64,000 nt of DNA from Endomychus coccineus. Lineage: Eukaryota > Arthropoda > Insecta > Coleoptera > Endomychidae. The position numbers and the translations under genes were made by a program. Within the stretch, counting starts at the first letter, position 1, and every line of letters starts with the position of its first letter. The stretch lies in NCBI GenBank assembly GCA_958510875.1, contig OY294068.1, forward strand, positions 173,259,411 through 173,323,410. Reading direction: 5' to 3'. This document shows positions 1 through 11,476 of this stretch, in pieces. Below the pieces are notes generated by a model that worked only from the letters and a program-made list of their open reading frames with translations, ran no database searches and had not been told where the DNA came from.

Positions 1-247
1 AACTGTTCGACATCTAGATTTGATTCATCTACAAGGTCTTCTAATGGGTTTAGAGGTGGGCATTTGAAAGAATTTTCATTCGAATACACAGCCTGTATGA
101 CCATAAGATCTTCAAGATCAAGTGTTGACTTGTTTTGTCTGTTCGACGATATTGAGGTAATATTGAATTCCCCAAATTGAGAGGCTCTGCTCCTCGACTG
201 TGCACCGTTTAGACGTAAGACGCCAAGAATCAACTCGTTCACCGCAA
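1..247 (-). CDS. possible partial host exon running off the window edge
   Basis: On the minus strand one frame stays open from about 297 to the window edge. A usable splice acceptor (TGCATAG) lies just before position 247, so an exon could begin there and continue left of base 1. The predicted peptide starts VAVNELILGVLRLNGAQSRS and later holds an acidic stretch with LDLEDLMVIQAVYSNE and NPLEDLVDESNLDVEQ. It is Ser/Asn/Asp-rich with no domain I recognise. Composition is more codon-like than the AT-rich flank. No start codon is needed if this is an internal exon. It could equally be a chance open frame, because about 80 codons is not decisive. Function unknown. Confidence 0.3.
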
Positions 248-1497
248 CTATGCACGATATATTAGTGTGACATATTACATAAAGGGCTAACAACTAACAA
301 GAACAAGTAAAAAGACTTCCACTATACAAATAAATTTGTGACGCTTTGTGCGTGACGGTTCCTTCCGTAAATAGCTTTTGTTTGTAATTTTTTACCATGA
401 GAACTCTCTCGTTTAACTTACGAGCTTCGTCATAATATTTATTTACTTTAATTTAGAAACTTGAAGCAAATGTCACGCATGCCGTTAGCAATTGATGTAA
501 TTTTTCGCACATGGTAGTGCTTTAATCCTTAAAAAAACCTTTACGTATCCGTTGATTCTTGGCACTATGAGCAACAAGTTAAGCAAATATCGGGGTTCAC
601 ATGATATACAATACGGATTGTGAGATAAAGATATCTAGCATTTAGTTAAATTTGGAGTAACATAATGAGCACATATCTATATGAAGAGAATTGTTTTCCC
701 GAAATCTATTTGAACCAGCAGAAAATCCAGGATCATTTTTCGTTCCATCCATGATATACTAAAGCTGAATAATACTTTGAATAAGAAAACTGGAATGTAT
801 GGTTGAATTTAGTTTGAAATCACGTTTTTAAAGATCTCAAAGTCATCACACTTGGAAAATGAAATGTTTAGCCAAATATAGAGGAATACAACAACACGAT
901 AAGAAATGTTCAATCTGAAAGATGTTGAGGCGAACACACGGATAGTTAATTGTCTAGAACCCCAGAAAACCAATGAATTTGAAACATTCAGTTTGTAGAT
1001 TTATGAACATTCTTGGTTTAGGTCGTTATGTTACTGTTGGAATCGAATCAAAAAGCTCATCACCATCAGATTGATTCATGGAACTCAAGATACTAACTCA
1101 TCTGTGATCCAATATCGATATAAAACAATAAATCCTCAATATATGTATTTCCCTTAGAGAATGAAAATTGAAAAGCTATGTCTCAAATCATCGAGATCAT
1201 CGAGAATTCAAAACACCTATTACACGTAAATAAGACTTTTGCAAAATGAGAATAGAGGAATGTGAGAATGATGAATCAAATTCTACATAAAATTATCTCC
1301 TACTCCTTCAGCATTTAGACACTAAAGTCAACTTTCGATGTTAACTATAACAGAGTCGAATCTCTTCTACCAAATCAGTGTGCTCCAATCGTTGTCACAA
1401 TGTTTGATTAATTTTGCCTCGTAGCATCCTAACTCTGGGTCGTTTCCATACCACTCCACGACAATTTCATATAAATGATATATTAAACATCAAGTTT
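248..1497. other. no gene recognised
   Basis: AT-rich sequence with stops in all frames. I see no transposase, RT or RNA signature. If 1-247 is an exon, this would be the intron or 5' flank of that gene. Confidence 0.5.
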
Positions 1498-1601
1498 AGA
1501 AAAGCAAAGTTTTAGTAAACGAATATAGCTTTTGAGTACGAGCGTGCACAGCGAGCCAGTACCTTAAAAGCTATAATGAGCTTAGTAAAACTGCTTTTCT
1601 T
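1498..1601. repeat. 104-nt hairpin with about 40-bp stem
   Basis: The left arm starts AGAAAAGCAAAGTTTTAGTA and ends TAGCTTTTGAGTAC. The right arm starts GTACCTTAAAAGCTAT and ends GTAAAACTGCTTTTCTT, and it is the near reverse complement of the left. The 19-nt loop is GC-rich (GAGCGTGCACAGCGAGCCA). The stem has a few mismatches and small bulges. It could be a tiny MITE or a pre-miRNA-like foldback; the sequence alone does not decide. Confidence 0.6.
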
Positions 1602-2045
1602 ACGAGGTTTGTTTATTCAATTTTTTCGTATTTTGTGTTAGTAATTGTAAGCAAGATAAAGAAGCATTACAAAGTTAGAAATTTGAAAAATTCCTCACTG
1701 ACTGTGGAGCTGACATTCAAACACTTAAAAGGCATCGAATGTGGCAGTCAACTAATGAGGTTGGAGGGTATATATCGAGGAAAACATCGCCAATAACTTG
1801 AAAATTTCAAAAAGTATATTTCATCAGCAAGATCTAGTGGCAACTCAAGATCATGCAGGAATGCAGATAGACAATCATAATAGTTTCCAGGAAGAACAAA
1901 TAGAATTCACTAAATTTGGTGTTGTTAAGTTTTCTAATTTGAACAATTACACTTTTAATATATATACAAGTATATATACAAGAGGGCAAGCTGAAGAGTC
2001 CCTGAAAAATGAAACAAGAAATGATTTATTTGGTCAAAACTTATT

Positions 2046-2874
2046 TTATTTCTCAACATAATCCTCCTCGTAGCTCGATACACTTCGTCCAAGGTTTTTC
2101 TAATTTTTCGATCCCCTCCAAATAATACGATTTCGGCTATCCTTCAAAATAGGCGTTTGTTTCAGCGATGACCTCATTGTTGGAGCCAAATCTCTTTCCG
2201 CCGAGCCATTTCTTCAAGTTTGAAAATAGATAAAAATCGCAGGGAGCCAAATCTGGAGAATATGGTGGATGACGAACCAATTCGTATCGTAACTCATGCA
2301 ATTTTGCCATTGCGACTGCGGACCTGTGCCTAGGTACGTTGTCCTGGTGAAACAGCACTTTTTTCTTTGCCAAATACGGCCCTTTCTCTTCAAATCGGTG
2401 TCGAATCGATTCAACAGCTCTGCATAGTATATGCCGGTGTTCGTTTTGCCCTTTTCAAGGTAATCAATATGGACGATACCGTCTGCATCCATTACTTTGT
2501 TGGCCGATAAACCCACTTTGGCCATTTTGGCTTCGATTCGCTAGGACAAGCCCACTGTTTCGACTGTTCTTTGGTCTCTGGTGTGTTGTGATGGATCCAT
2601 GTTACATCCACGGTTACGAAAAGGCGCAAAAAGTCCTTCTTATCGTGCTTGAACATTGCCAAACACTCCATTGAAGTTGTCACACGGTCGTTGTTGTCAA
2701 TAGAGAGCAAATGCGAATTCCATCTGGCAGGTAGCTTTCTCATTTTCAAAAATTTATGGAAAACGTTCCATACCCATTCGGTGGAGTAGCCCATAGCCTC
2801 AGCCATCTCGTGCTATTTAACTCGCCGATCGTCCAATATGTTTTGATCAAGGCGCGAAATTCACTTTTCTACAT
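2046..2874 (-). pseudogene. mariner (DD34D) transposase, degenerate copy 1
   Basis: Remains of a mariner transposase, the DDE/D enzyme that cuts and pastes at TA sites. Reading minus: DDRRVK of the N-terminal helix-turn-helix region, then MRKLPARW, then TVDVTWIHHNTPETKEQSKQ around the first catalytic Asp (usual family form VDETWIHH, so E is replaced by V). Then KVGLSANKVM, LFHQDNVPRH with the second Asp, and YSPDLAPCDFYLF with the third. Counting from the second to the third Asp gives 34 residues, the mariner spacing. The tail reads IEKLEKPWTKCIEL and ends near 2046. The start codon context at 2874 is followed at once by a stop (ATG TAG). Frameshifts near 2400, 2500 and 2800 and a short deletion after KVM break the frame. 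It cannot encode an active enzyme. No clear TIR pair was found. It is about 11 kb from a second copy in the same orientation. Confidence 0.85.
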
Positions 2875-3121
2875 GTTTACAAAAATCTTCACGTTGTTTG
2901 CTCTCGATGGGTGTCAAAACAGAACTGAATGGCATATCAGTTTGAAAATTTTAATGCGTTCTAGTTAAAGATGGTGAATTGAATTTTCGATGAATGCAAA
3001 ATTTACAGTCATTGGCCGTTTCATTAGAGTTATTGGCCATAATAATAACAGTGATAACCCAGATCAAACGAGACATTATCGGGTCTTCAATTCATTTAAT
3101 TTTCAAAATAAAATAATTATT

Positions 3122-3630
3122 TCATGAAATATTTGGGTTGACTGAGGAAGTTGATATTGTTATCAAAATTATTTCTAGTTTCGTGCAGAGCTGACTTAAC
3201 TTCAAAGTTTGATGAGTAGAATACCCATCCACGAGAAGGATGACAAGAAATTTAGTTCCACTATTTTTCAAACATGAATATAATACATTGCCAATATATT
3301 CGTAAAACAATTCCACTTTCATCCAACCATTGTCACTATGACCAACTCCCCAAGAACTAGGAACCGAATTTATGATGGTAGCTGGAAGCCTCTTATATGG
3401 ATATATTAGCATTGGTTCTGTTACTTGACCGGCCGCAGAAAAAGTGAACATGGCGGTTATGTTTGTTTTTGTTTGAGCAGAGTGTACCTCTTAAGCGTTC
3501 CTTGCACTTCTAGGAACAATAACCTTGATATTTTTAGGACAAAGGAAAAAACATGTTGCGTCCCATTTGAACACTCTGATTGGGATTGGGATCAGATTTA
3601 TTTGTCAGAGACTTTTCACCTTGCCCTCGA
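3122..3630 (-). pseudogene. pogo/Tigger/jerky-like DDE_1 transposase fragment
   Basis: Fragment of a DDE_1-superfamily endonuclease as found in pogo-like transposons and the jerky/CENP-B-related proteins derived from them. Reading minus from about 3580: FKWDATCFFLCPKNIKVIVP, a stop codon, then TNITAMFTFSAAGQVTEPML, IYPYKRLP, WGVGHSDNGWMKVELFYEYI, FLVILLVDGYSTHQTLKLSQ and LCTKLEIILI. The first catalytic Asp would be in KWDAT and the second in LLVDGYSTH. The third is not seen, because the frame degenerates after LEIILI where the family normally continues YPNATRILQPAD. The N-terminal DNA-binding domains are not visible. At least one stop and one truncation show it is dead. It sits between a mariner and an inverted-repeat element, so it is probably part of an old nested insertion. 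Confidence 0.75.
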
Positions 3631-3882
3631 ATATAAATGTTTCCAATATTTTAATATGTCGTTCAAGCAGTGGGGTTTAAAAAAACATGCAAGCATCGCC
3701 GATTTTTACCATCACGATATAAGCTCCGATTTCAGGAAAAGAATATAAGCAAACAATTCGGAGGAAAAAGATAAAAGACACACCGAATATGGTAACAATT
3801 AAAAAAAAAATCAAAGACGAAAAAGAGGGAATTAATGAAAACTTGCTAGATTCTGAAGATAGAATGTTTTCTAGTAAGTAGC

Positions 3883-4665
3883 AATCCCACCAAAAACATT
3901 CTGTAAAAAACTAGCCAAGTCTCGATGGAGCTGCTTGTTTATCTCTAAAAAGTAATGAAATCTAGACAAAGTCGTGCCAAGTCTAAGGTTCCTTACTGCC
4001 ATTTCTTTACTATTATAGTTAATGTTGTGTGACTTGGCCATTGAACATTCTTTATACGTTAGTGGGTACAAGTCAATTTTGTTTACACGTAATGTTATCT
4101 GTTGTAACTACCTATGTTTGTTAAGCGAGATAATAGCCCATACTGGTATTGGTAATTGGACGCTAGTGTCTCATTTTAGGCTGTTGTTGATTGTGCAACA
4201 CATGCATTCAGCATTGACAATGCTGACTTCTGCTCTCTTCTTTTTGGAGCGTCAAATCACCACCGATCTAACATAAAATAGACGTACAGACAGACTTCTA
4301 TCAATGATTAGAAGTCCGTCTGTACTGGAAATAATTTTTTATACTGTTTGTTTCAGGCTCGCCTCCACATAAGTATTATAGAAATACGCAGCTTTATCAA
4401 GCCTACAATGGACTGGTTATTGAATCAACGTTTTCCAAGTGGCAATTTGGTGATTGGTGCAATGGTGTCATGGAGCACCTGGTTTTGTACCCTTGTGTAC
4501 CCTTCAACGGCCAAGTCACACAATATTAACTATAATAATAAAGAAATCGCAGTAAGGAACCTTAGACTTGGCACGACTTTGTCTAGATTTCATTACTTTT
4601 TAGAGATAAACAAGCAGCTCCATCGAGACTTGGCTAGTTTTTTACAGAATGTTTTTGGTGGGATT
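3883..4665. mobile_element. 783-bp element with two equal 163-bp inverted arms
   Basis: Positions 3883-4045 and 4503-4665 are near-perfect reverse complements, both 163 bp, with about six mismatches by eye. The outer edge is AATCCCACCAAAAACATTCT and the inner edge TTCAATGGCCAAGTC. The 457-bp interior holds no recognised protein domain, but near its middle is a second palindrome (4284-4325). A 116-codon open frame (4348-4698) crosses the right arm. Its left part does not resemble anything I know and its right part is just the arm. No clear target duplication was found, so the arms could be the inner part of something larger. Confidence 0.7.
4284..4325. repeat. 42-bp palindrome inside the inverted-repeat element
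   Basis: GTACAGACAGACTTCTA, an 8-nt loop, then TAGAAGTCCGTCTGTAC: 17-bp arms with one mismatch, near the middle of the 4046-4502 spacer. Possible hairpin or cruciform. Confidence 0.75.
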
Positions 4666-4841
4666 TCACTTCTTTTTGTAGAAACATGGGCATATTGATT
4701 TATTTCATTAGATTTTCTTATTTGACACATTTTTTTTCTTTTTAGGAGTAGTTTTTTTATTATCACAAATCTTTCTTTTCTTTTTTTCCGGTTCTGATTC
4801 TTGTACAGTAGCAACAGTTTTTCGTATTGCTCATTCGCGTT

Positions 4842-5215
4842 CATTATTTATTCTTTTAGACGGTTTAATTTCGGAAAGATCGGCGCGGCATTTACGCCTA
4901 AGCCGGTTGTATTCGGTGATCGTTGAAGCTTGAGCTTTCATACTCTTGGAGTCAACATTTATGAGGTGCACCCCATGAAGATTGGTTACTCGTGAAAGCG
5001 CCACGTAGCCTTGGCCACAAGAGAATATGGAGGTGCCAATGTCCATGAGGGCATTTTTTAAACTTAGACCTTGGCTCTTGTGAATTGTTAGGGCATACGC
5101 CACACAGATTGGGAATTGTTCTCTGTACACGTATGCCCGGGGTATGATCTCAAATTTTGACTTAATAGGCAATAATTCGTGAATCAAATTCACGGCATTC
5201 TTTTATGTACCAATA
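4842..5215 (-). pseudogene. PIF1-like SF1B helicase C-terminus (Helitron-type)
   Basis: C-terminal end of a PIF1-family DNA helicase, as carried by Helitron rolling-circle transposons and by PIF1-like repeats in insects. Reading minus from 5193: AYVYREQFPICVAYALTIHK SQG (split here for length), then DIGTSIFSCGQGYVALSRVT, NLHGVHLINVDSKSMKAQ and TEYNRLRRKCRADL, ending with a stop at 4842-4844. THKSQG-like and YVALSRV are helicase motifs V and VI, which help bind DNA and couple ATP hydrolysis. Walker A and B, the HUH Rep domain and the start are missing. Upstream on the minus strand the frame breaks at about 5210. Only this 120-codon tail is open. It might be a decayed Helitron or a processed PIF1-like copy; the lack of a Rep domain leaves that open. 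Confidence 0.7.
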
Positions 5216-5439
5216 GTAGAAGGGGGCATTACCATATCTCTAATACAGCTGAGACAAGCTGAGGGTTCTTCATCAGATACATCAGACCTTCGATTTTTGA
5301 CATCAAATGAAGAGGCAAACAAAGTTGAATATTTTTTGTAAAGGCGGTATGTCGATCTTTAATAGTTTGGTTGGGCTCTTGTGTTTTCAAATAAGGGTCA
5401 CCAGGTACTCCAGATCTTCGATTATCCTAGTTTTTATAG

Positions 5440-5790
5440 TTTTCCCTTTATGTGGCCATTAAACCCGAACTCTGTACCAAATTTCAGCTCTCTGAGTTTA
5501 TGGGAAGTACTAGTTCTATTCTGATGATCATGAGTGAGTGAATGAGTGTCATAAATGCAAAACTTTGCTTTCGCTTAACTTCGGAACTAAATGACCTACA
5601 GACTTGAAATTTTTCATTTTAAGTATGTGATTTTATAGCTTACTGGATGACGAATTTCTGCGTTCTGGTCTTATCCAGAGGTTCTCAAATAGGGGCCTGA
5701 AAATGAGGCGAAATGGTTCCAATAAAGGATGGTACGGCAGTGTTTGCTTCGCGCTCGACTTGGCGGGGGCACTGCCGTGCCCCCCGATTA
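5440..5790. repeat. possible Helitron-like non-autonomous end with GC-rich hairpin
   Basis: GTGAGTGAATGAGTG-type sequence at about 5534, the phrase GACTTGAAATTT at about 5602, and a GC-rich inverted repeat (ACGGCAGTG at 5734-5742 with CACTGCCGT at 5770-5778). These remind me of terminal regions of insect Helitrons, which end in a hairpin before CTRR. I could not place a TC start or CTRR end, and the neighbouring helicase tail points the other way, so this is a weak call. Confidence 0.3.
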
Positions 5791-6925
5791 TAAAAATAAA
5801 CGATTCAGGAAACCAAGCGATTACTCATCATCGGCTGAATTGTCCTGAGGAATGGATATGAACTATGGAACTTCCAGTTTAAACTTTACAATTCCTTCTG
5901 AAACTTCCAATTTACTAGTTTTAGTAGTTACAGTAAGGATAAAAAGCTGATGAATAACACTAAGGCATTAAACGAAAAAAAATTGCGTTCTGAGTTAACA
6001 TTACATATTTCGTCAGAATATTTTCAAACATCCATCGGTATGTAAAATTTCATGTAATATATGATATAACATGTAAGCGTCCGCCATAAAACAAACGGTT
6101 TGAATAAGATTACCACAGTAATTAAAATTATCAAAGTAAAACTTGAGCATGTGAAAATCAATTTACTTTTAAACGTTAGGTTCTATTGTGGAGCGTTTCC
6201 AATGAATTTGCTGCGGTTTATGGTATTCGTTATTATTTAAAACGCAATAGAATATTAAAAACTAAAGCAGAATGGAATTATAAAACACATAAACGATAAT
6301 AAATGTATAATAAAATTGCCTTGGCATTTTATATTAGACAAGTCTATGAATAGGTCAATACCTCCTTTAGAATCAAGGACACCCATAGGCAAGCTCTCTA
6401 GCGTTAAAGATATAAACGCTGCATCGAATGCAATATCTCGTTGGAATGTCTGAATTTCAAGAATTCAGCACACGGAAGTACGGTGACTATTCCAAGAGGT
6501 GATGATTTAATTGTATTCTACAGTTTGTACCATAGTTCTATTCTGTTATTATGTAATTACCGAGGTTTCATTCTGTCGCATTCATACTTTGGAACGTTTA
6601 TTTAACTCTTGGAGCATATACTTACTACAAGTCAACCATGGAATGTGGTGTGATGCAACGAAAACCGTGAAACGACTGACCGATAAGTACAGGTCTAGTA
6701 AACGTGGGAACAGATTACAGAATCTATAGTAAGTTAGTCTATAGAAATTCTTAGGATATCCGCAGTTGATTCTACGGTTATGTCAATAGGCAAGAGTTGG
6801 AGGTAATTTTTTGTGGTTTGTAATGGTCTTTAATTTAGTGCCACGTGGTCGATCAACTTTTCTTGTATGTAGTTGCGAAAATACTCTCTCTATCAGTACA
6901 ATCAGCTGCACTTATTATTGTTATG
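5791..6925. other. no gene recognised
   Basis: AT-rich sequence. The one open frame of about 70 codons (6511-6729, plus) has no recognisable domain. Confidence 0.5.
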
Positions 6926-7108
6926 CTCTTCGCGACGAAGTCGGAAGAGTGTATTGCATTTACTCAAGCTATTCCTAAAATCGTTAAAATAATTCCTAGA
7001 ACACAAATTCCTTCACCATAGTATTTTTCATCGAATTTGAAGTAACTTTTGAAAAAATTCTGCCTGTCTGTTTGCCCGTCACGAAACTTGACTACACGAT
7101 AACTTATG
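6926..7108. repeat. dispersed repeat, copy 1
   Basis: GAAGAGTGTATTGCATTTAC TCAAGCTATT and CTACACGATAACTTA match 46880-46986 closely (GAAGAGTATATTGCATTTAC CCAAGCTATT, then CTACACGATAACTTA). In the other copy a tRNA-like segment follows about 180 bp later. Here the tRNA-like segment is 1.57 kb away (8673), so this copy appears to be interrupted. Confidence 0.5.
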
Positions 7109-7689
7109 ACGTGTACCTTGTCGCTGTTCGGTATTTTGCTTTTCCTCGGGCGCCAGATTTTTCCAAAGGTTTACTCCTTTTTGAAGACTTCTGCTAGGGT
7201 CTTCACCACAAGGCTTGTCACTTTGCTATCTATAGATAGCCTTGTTCCTAGGGTAGCTACAGTGAAGTATAACCAGAGTCCAATGGGCAGAATAGTATCA
7301 AAATTGTAGGCTTTAATTACAATTGATACCTGGTTAAAATTTAGCTCGTTTGAAGATGGAGCAGAAATAATTCAATAAAACGGGGAATTCCAAATAATAA
7401 AATATATAATAATCATAACAAGTACACTTTCAGAATAATCAATATAAATGCAATTGGACGGTATTATTTACAAAGATTTCACCCAGACGGAAAATGTAAT
7501 GAAGCTCAAACGGTAAATGAAAACTCTTTCATCATATCTACTCTACGATGTGTTTGGTATCTAAATTCAATTCAGCGATTCAGAATGATCAATTTGCGGA
7601 AAAGTGCGAATCAAACAGGTCCTAGCGTAATAGCGGTATTCGGTAAATATTGAGATAGCCATATTACTTGAAATGTTGTTAAAACGCAC

Positions 7690-7745
7690 TACGATATATC
7701 TAACGGTTTAAATACGGTCGGTCCGGATTCGGAAGATATATCGTA
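7690..7745. repeat. 12-bp perfect inverted repeat with GC-rich loop
   Basis: TACGATATATCT at 7690-7701 and AGATATATCGTA at 7734-7745 around a 32-bp loop holding CGGTCGGTCCGG. It could be a small hairpin or binding site. No gene nearby. Confidence 0.55.
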
Positions 7746-8672
7746 ATGCCCGGATATAAAATATTAAGCCATTTACCTTATACGAAATTTCACTTAAACG
7801 GAACACTATTGTTAATTCACTTTTTCAAATCTGACTTGAACTCGGATAATAATTATTTCACTTTGATTCTAATATGATAATCACACTTTAACGGTACGGA
7901 TTCTAAATCGAAATCACAAGAGAGCGATCTTTTGGCTGTCACGGCTTTTATATGTTTTTTTGAGGTTCTGGACAGGTCTGCTCCACCAATTCCTTATTTT
8001 GTGCCAAGGGTTTTTTACTTATGCCCCGAACAATGTATAACGCTACTTTTTAGATCTAAAATTCGCGCACATGACGCTCCGGTAGTTTCTCTCGGCGCAC
8101 TAAGCAAGTGTTATCGGAGTTTTTTGGTTGTTCGCCTTTTTTATACATAAGGTTGCACAAAGTTTGGTGTCTTAACTGGCTAGACCCCTGTTTTTGCAAC
8201 ATATTTTACCGGAATGAAATGCAATTTTGAACGGGCATGAATTTGATTCATCTGTTTGAATAATTATACTTATTCGAAATTACGGAGATTTAGACAAGTG
8301 ACAATCACGGAATACACATTCGGAACTCACGCATATCTATTGAAATAATGAAATGTTCAAACTGAAATTACATGTAACATCCGTATTTATTGCCTGATCT
8401 AAATTAAATAATCTTTCGAAATTTAAGCTTCGTTACAAACTCAAAAAGGAAAGGTCCTGTCATATTCAAATTTTCACAAAAAATCTTTTGCTTTCAACAC
8501 CTATTCTGAAGGGTTGAAAATTTAGAAAATCTTGACTCCCAAGGTATCGAACTTTTACAATGAATTTAAGTTAATTTAAAACTGCTTTTACCCAAATTTC
8601 AACAAAATCGCTAAACAACGACAACAACAAAAAGATAAAATTTACACCATACTTCAACAGTTTATAATAAAC
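7746..8672. other. no gene recognised
   Basis: AT-rich. From about 8447 it weakly resembles the sequence just before the 47.2-kb SINE-like copy. Confidence 0.4.
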
Positions 8673-8742
8673 GGCGATGTGGTGTAGGGACTAGGTCACT
8701 CGGCTCCCACTCAACAGACTCAGGTTCGATTCCCAGCATCGG
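8673..8742 (+). repeat. tRNA-like SINE head, copy 1
   Basis: A 70-bp tRNA-like segment: GGCGATGTGGTGTAGGGACT (A-box-like) and GGTTCGATTCC (perfect B-box core). The 3' CATCG pairs with the 5' CGATG as a short acceptor stem. The T-arm has mismatches, so it is not a functional tRNA gene. A close relative is at 47166-47230 with similar flanks, which supports a tRNA-derived SINE. Boxes A and B would be its internal Pol III promoter. Confidence 0.65.
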
Positions 8743-10670
8743 AACATTTGTTTTTGTACATTTTCTTAAAAACATTATTAATTTGAAAGAGATAAGATGC
8801 GAAGAGCATCTTATAGAATGTGAAACAATTATATAAAAATCAGCAACAAAACAAATGATTTGTGAAGATTAACTTAGCCATGCACACTAATCTATTCTCT
8901 AAGCGGCAACACATTTATAGTTTATAGTTTACCTAATTATATCTTTCAAGTTGCATTTGATAACGTTTTCATTTGGTAAAATTTGTATAACAGAATTAAG
9001 AAGAAACTCGTGATTTCATACATCTTTGCATCTGGTTTCCTAGATTTTCTGGAAAATGAAGACCTCATTAAAAGTTCTTATTCAGAACGATTCTACTTAT
9101 CACGTTGGGTTCAATGTTCCACCCTCGCCCATAAAGAGCGCTCGGGGCGAAGATATGAGAAAAAATATCCCACACTATATTCAAAACGTATCTTGAAGTT
9201 TCTTAAAGAAATTGCGGCCAACTAAAACTGGCTAGGATGAACTTGACATACTGCAGAAGGCTCTGAATACGGGTACATTCTTTGTAAATAAAAAGGGCAA
9301 CGTGCACTGACGTCGAGAGATCGTGACGTCATCGAAGGTAGCCATTCTATGAGTGTCGCGGTGACAATCAATTATCGTAGTATTCTGCGACTCACGTGTA
9401 CCGGTAGCATAGTTGTTTTGTTCACATTCTGGGTATTGGACGCCATTACGTTCTGCTTGGAAATTTACGTTTTATCTACCAAACAACATATTCCATTATA
9501 TAGAAAATTATACTTCAATTTGTGAATAGTGGATATTGAGGTATTCAATTGGGTTTCTTCTGGTATGTATTGGTTCACACAAAAAATATAAAAAAGATTT
9601 GACCAAACCCAAATTGAACTTATAATATTTATTCACTAGCTAGATGACTAATTTGATCAGAAAAAAAATGTACAGAAGGCAGTGTATTTCTGTAGATACA
9701 TTGGTTTTCACTACCACAGATGAGATAATTTTGGCGATTTGTAGTCATTCAACTAAGAATGAGCTTTACCGCTCCATACGAGTTTTTTCAAGAATTAGAC
9801 CCCAGCGCCATTATCCATATCTTAATTCAGTTAGATCACCATTTTCCCCGAAATATTACCCTTTGAAATTGCAGGTAAGAAAGATTTCGACAATATGTAG
9901 AGTAAATTTTCTGGAACAGCATATTGGAATCTAAGAGATACACGAAGTTTTCTTCTTCCCAGAGATTGTGAACTAAAAATATTATTTCCCTATTTTAAAA
10001 ATGTATGTTGAGAAATATCAAATCAATATCGGAAAAATTAAAGCGCATTATAAAATGGAGCTTTGGATTTCGTTTGGAAACGCCGCTTTATCTCGACTGA
10101 TGCAACAATTGTATTACTCCCGGAGAGCTTGAAAGGTCATAGTTCATTCGGTCACCGGATGTAAACCCGATTCCGGGCGAGTTTACCGCCGCCCTACCAA
10201 GACGACAGCACTAAATTTCAGAATACATTCGCTGCGGAAGTACGGATAGTGCCTACATTTATGCAGCTCATTAAAAATTTCGCATCAAAATATAATCTAT
10301 TGTCTGAAACAAAGGGTTTTCAGGCGAACGTTTAAAAAAATTAATGATCGACCACGTCCATTTACATCAATCCGTTTGCATCAACAAATAATAAAAGTTC
10401 ATTTGATTCACTTTGTTCCAATAAGTCGAGATGGATGATTTGCACGTTGTTTTGACGCGATTTGCAACTTTTAAATATCTTGGACTAAGATTTGTTATTA
10501 CGGCAGATACATGGAATTGAATATTTACATATAGCAAGAGAAATAACACAGAAACGTGAGCTCACATGCCTCTTCCCCAGTTATCAGAATGAACAATAGT
10601 TTCTTGGTACATAAATCATCCCTATAGAGCATTGTAGCATTTGAGTAGATCCAAAATATATTCCCTATAA
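8743..10670. other. no gene recognised
   Basis: AT-rich. It contains a patch with two TGACGTC sites near 9310-9335 and two open frames of 80-96 codons (8983-9225 and 9644-9934, plus) without recognisable domains. Confidence 0.5.
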
Positions 10671-10702
10671 TTAGTTGTGTAATATAATTCATACACAACT
10701 AA
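10671..10702. repeat. small hairpin
   Basis: TTAGTTGTGT at 10671-10680 and ACACAACTAA at 10693-10702 around a 12-nt AT loop. Confidence 0.6.
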
Positions 10703-11476
10703 TGTACCTGGATGTGACATGTGTTGGGATATCTCATGTTAGGATTTGAATGTCTATTGTATATTTGAACATATAATTAGCTTCATTCAATCAATATCAA
10801 TTCTTCATTGGATATCAAAAAAGAATGTTATTTTTTACTTTCGCTTAATCTGTATAGGAAATTTCTATGAAACTTTACTGTGAAAAGATCAAATATTTCG
10901 GAAAAAATAAATTACATATTAAGTTGTCACAGTTTAGTTTAGTAGAAAATTAATATAAAAATGTTTGTACTAAGTATACGAACGTTTCTTTCAAGTCTTA
11001 CGAGGAAGGGCCAATTATGAATGATACCGACCCGTTACTTGCATTCTGGAAAACCATCACCATCAGAATAATAGATTGACACACTATATTGATCAGTAAG
11101 GTGTGAAAATATTTGTTCAGCTAATAGTAAGTAAAAGTTTCTCGGTCACCTAGATCGATAGCGCAAAAACTCGCAAAAGTCAATCGTGGTCTGTTAAACT
11201 ATAGCTTATAAAAATTAATTGAGATCCATAGATAACCAATTTCCCGAGAACAGAAAATATATAGCAAATGATTAGAAACAGATTAAGACGTGGAAAGGCT
11301 CAAAATTATACTCATTGCATTGAAAAATTATTCGAAATGACAACATATGTGTTTCAGAAGGGTTGATACTAGGACCTTCATCGCATCATTATATATAATA
11401 TACGATTGAATTACTTACTATTACTGCTATTGTTATCGCCTTAAAATTGATTGACAACATCTGTTATATACTTATG
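10703..11476. other. no gene recognised
   Basis: AT-rich sequence. Nothing identified. Confidence 0.5.

Noticed and set aside
1990..2020. CTGAAGAGTCCCTGAAAAATGAAAC near the mariner
   Set aside because: Core words are present by chance but there is no stem II or stem I.
4348..4698. 116-codon ORF as a gene
   Set aside because: Half of it is inverted-repeat arm; the rest has no family. It is kept only as a note in the element entry.
8673..8742. functional tRNA gene
   Set aside because: The T-arm and acceptor stem have mismatches and a near copy exists elsewhere with the same flanks; better explained as a SINE head.
9300..9340. paired TGACGTC sites as a CRE-type promoter
   Set aside because: No gene start, TATA or transcript evidence nearby; two short sites may be chance.
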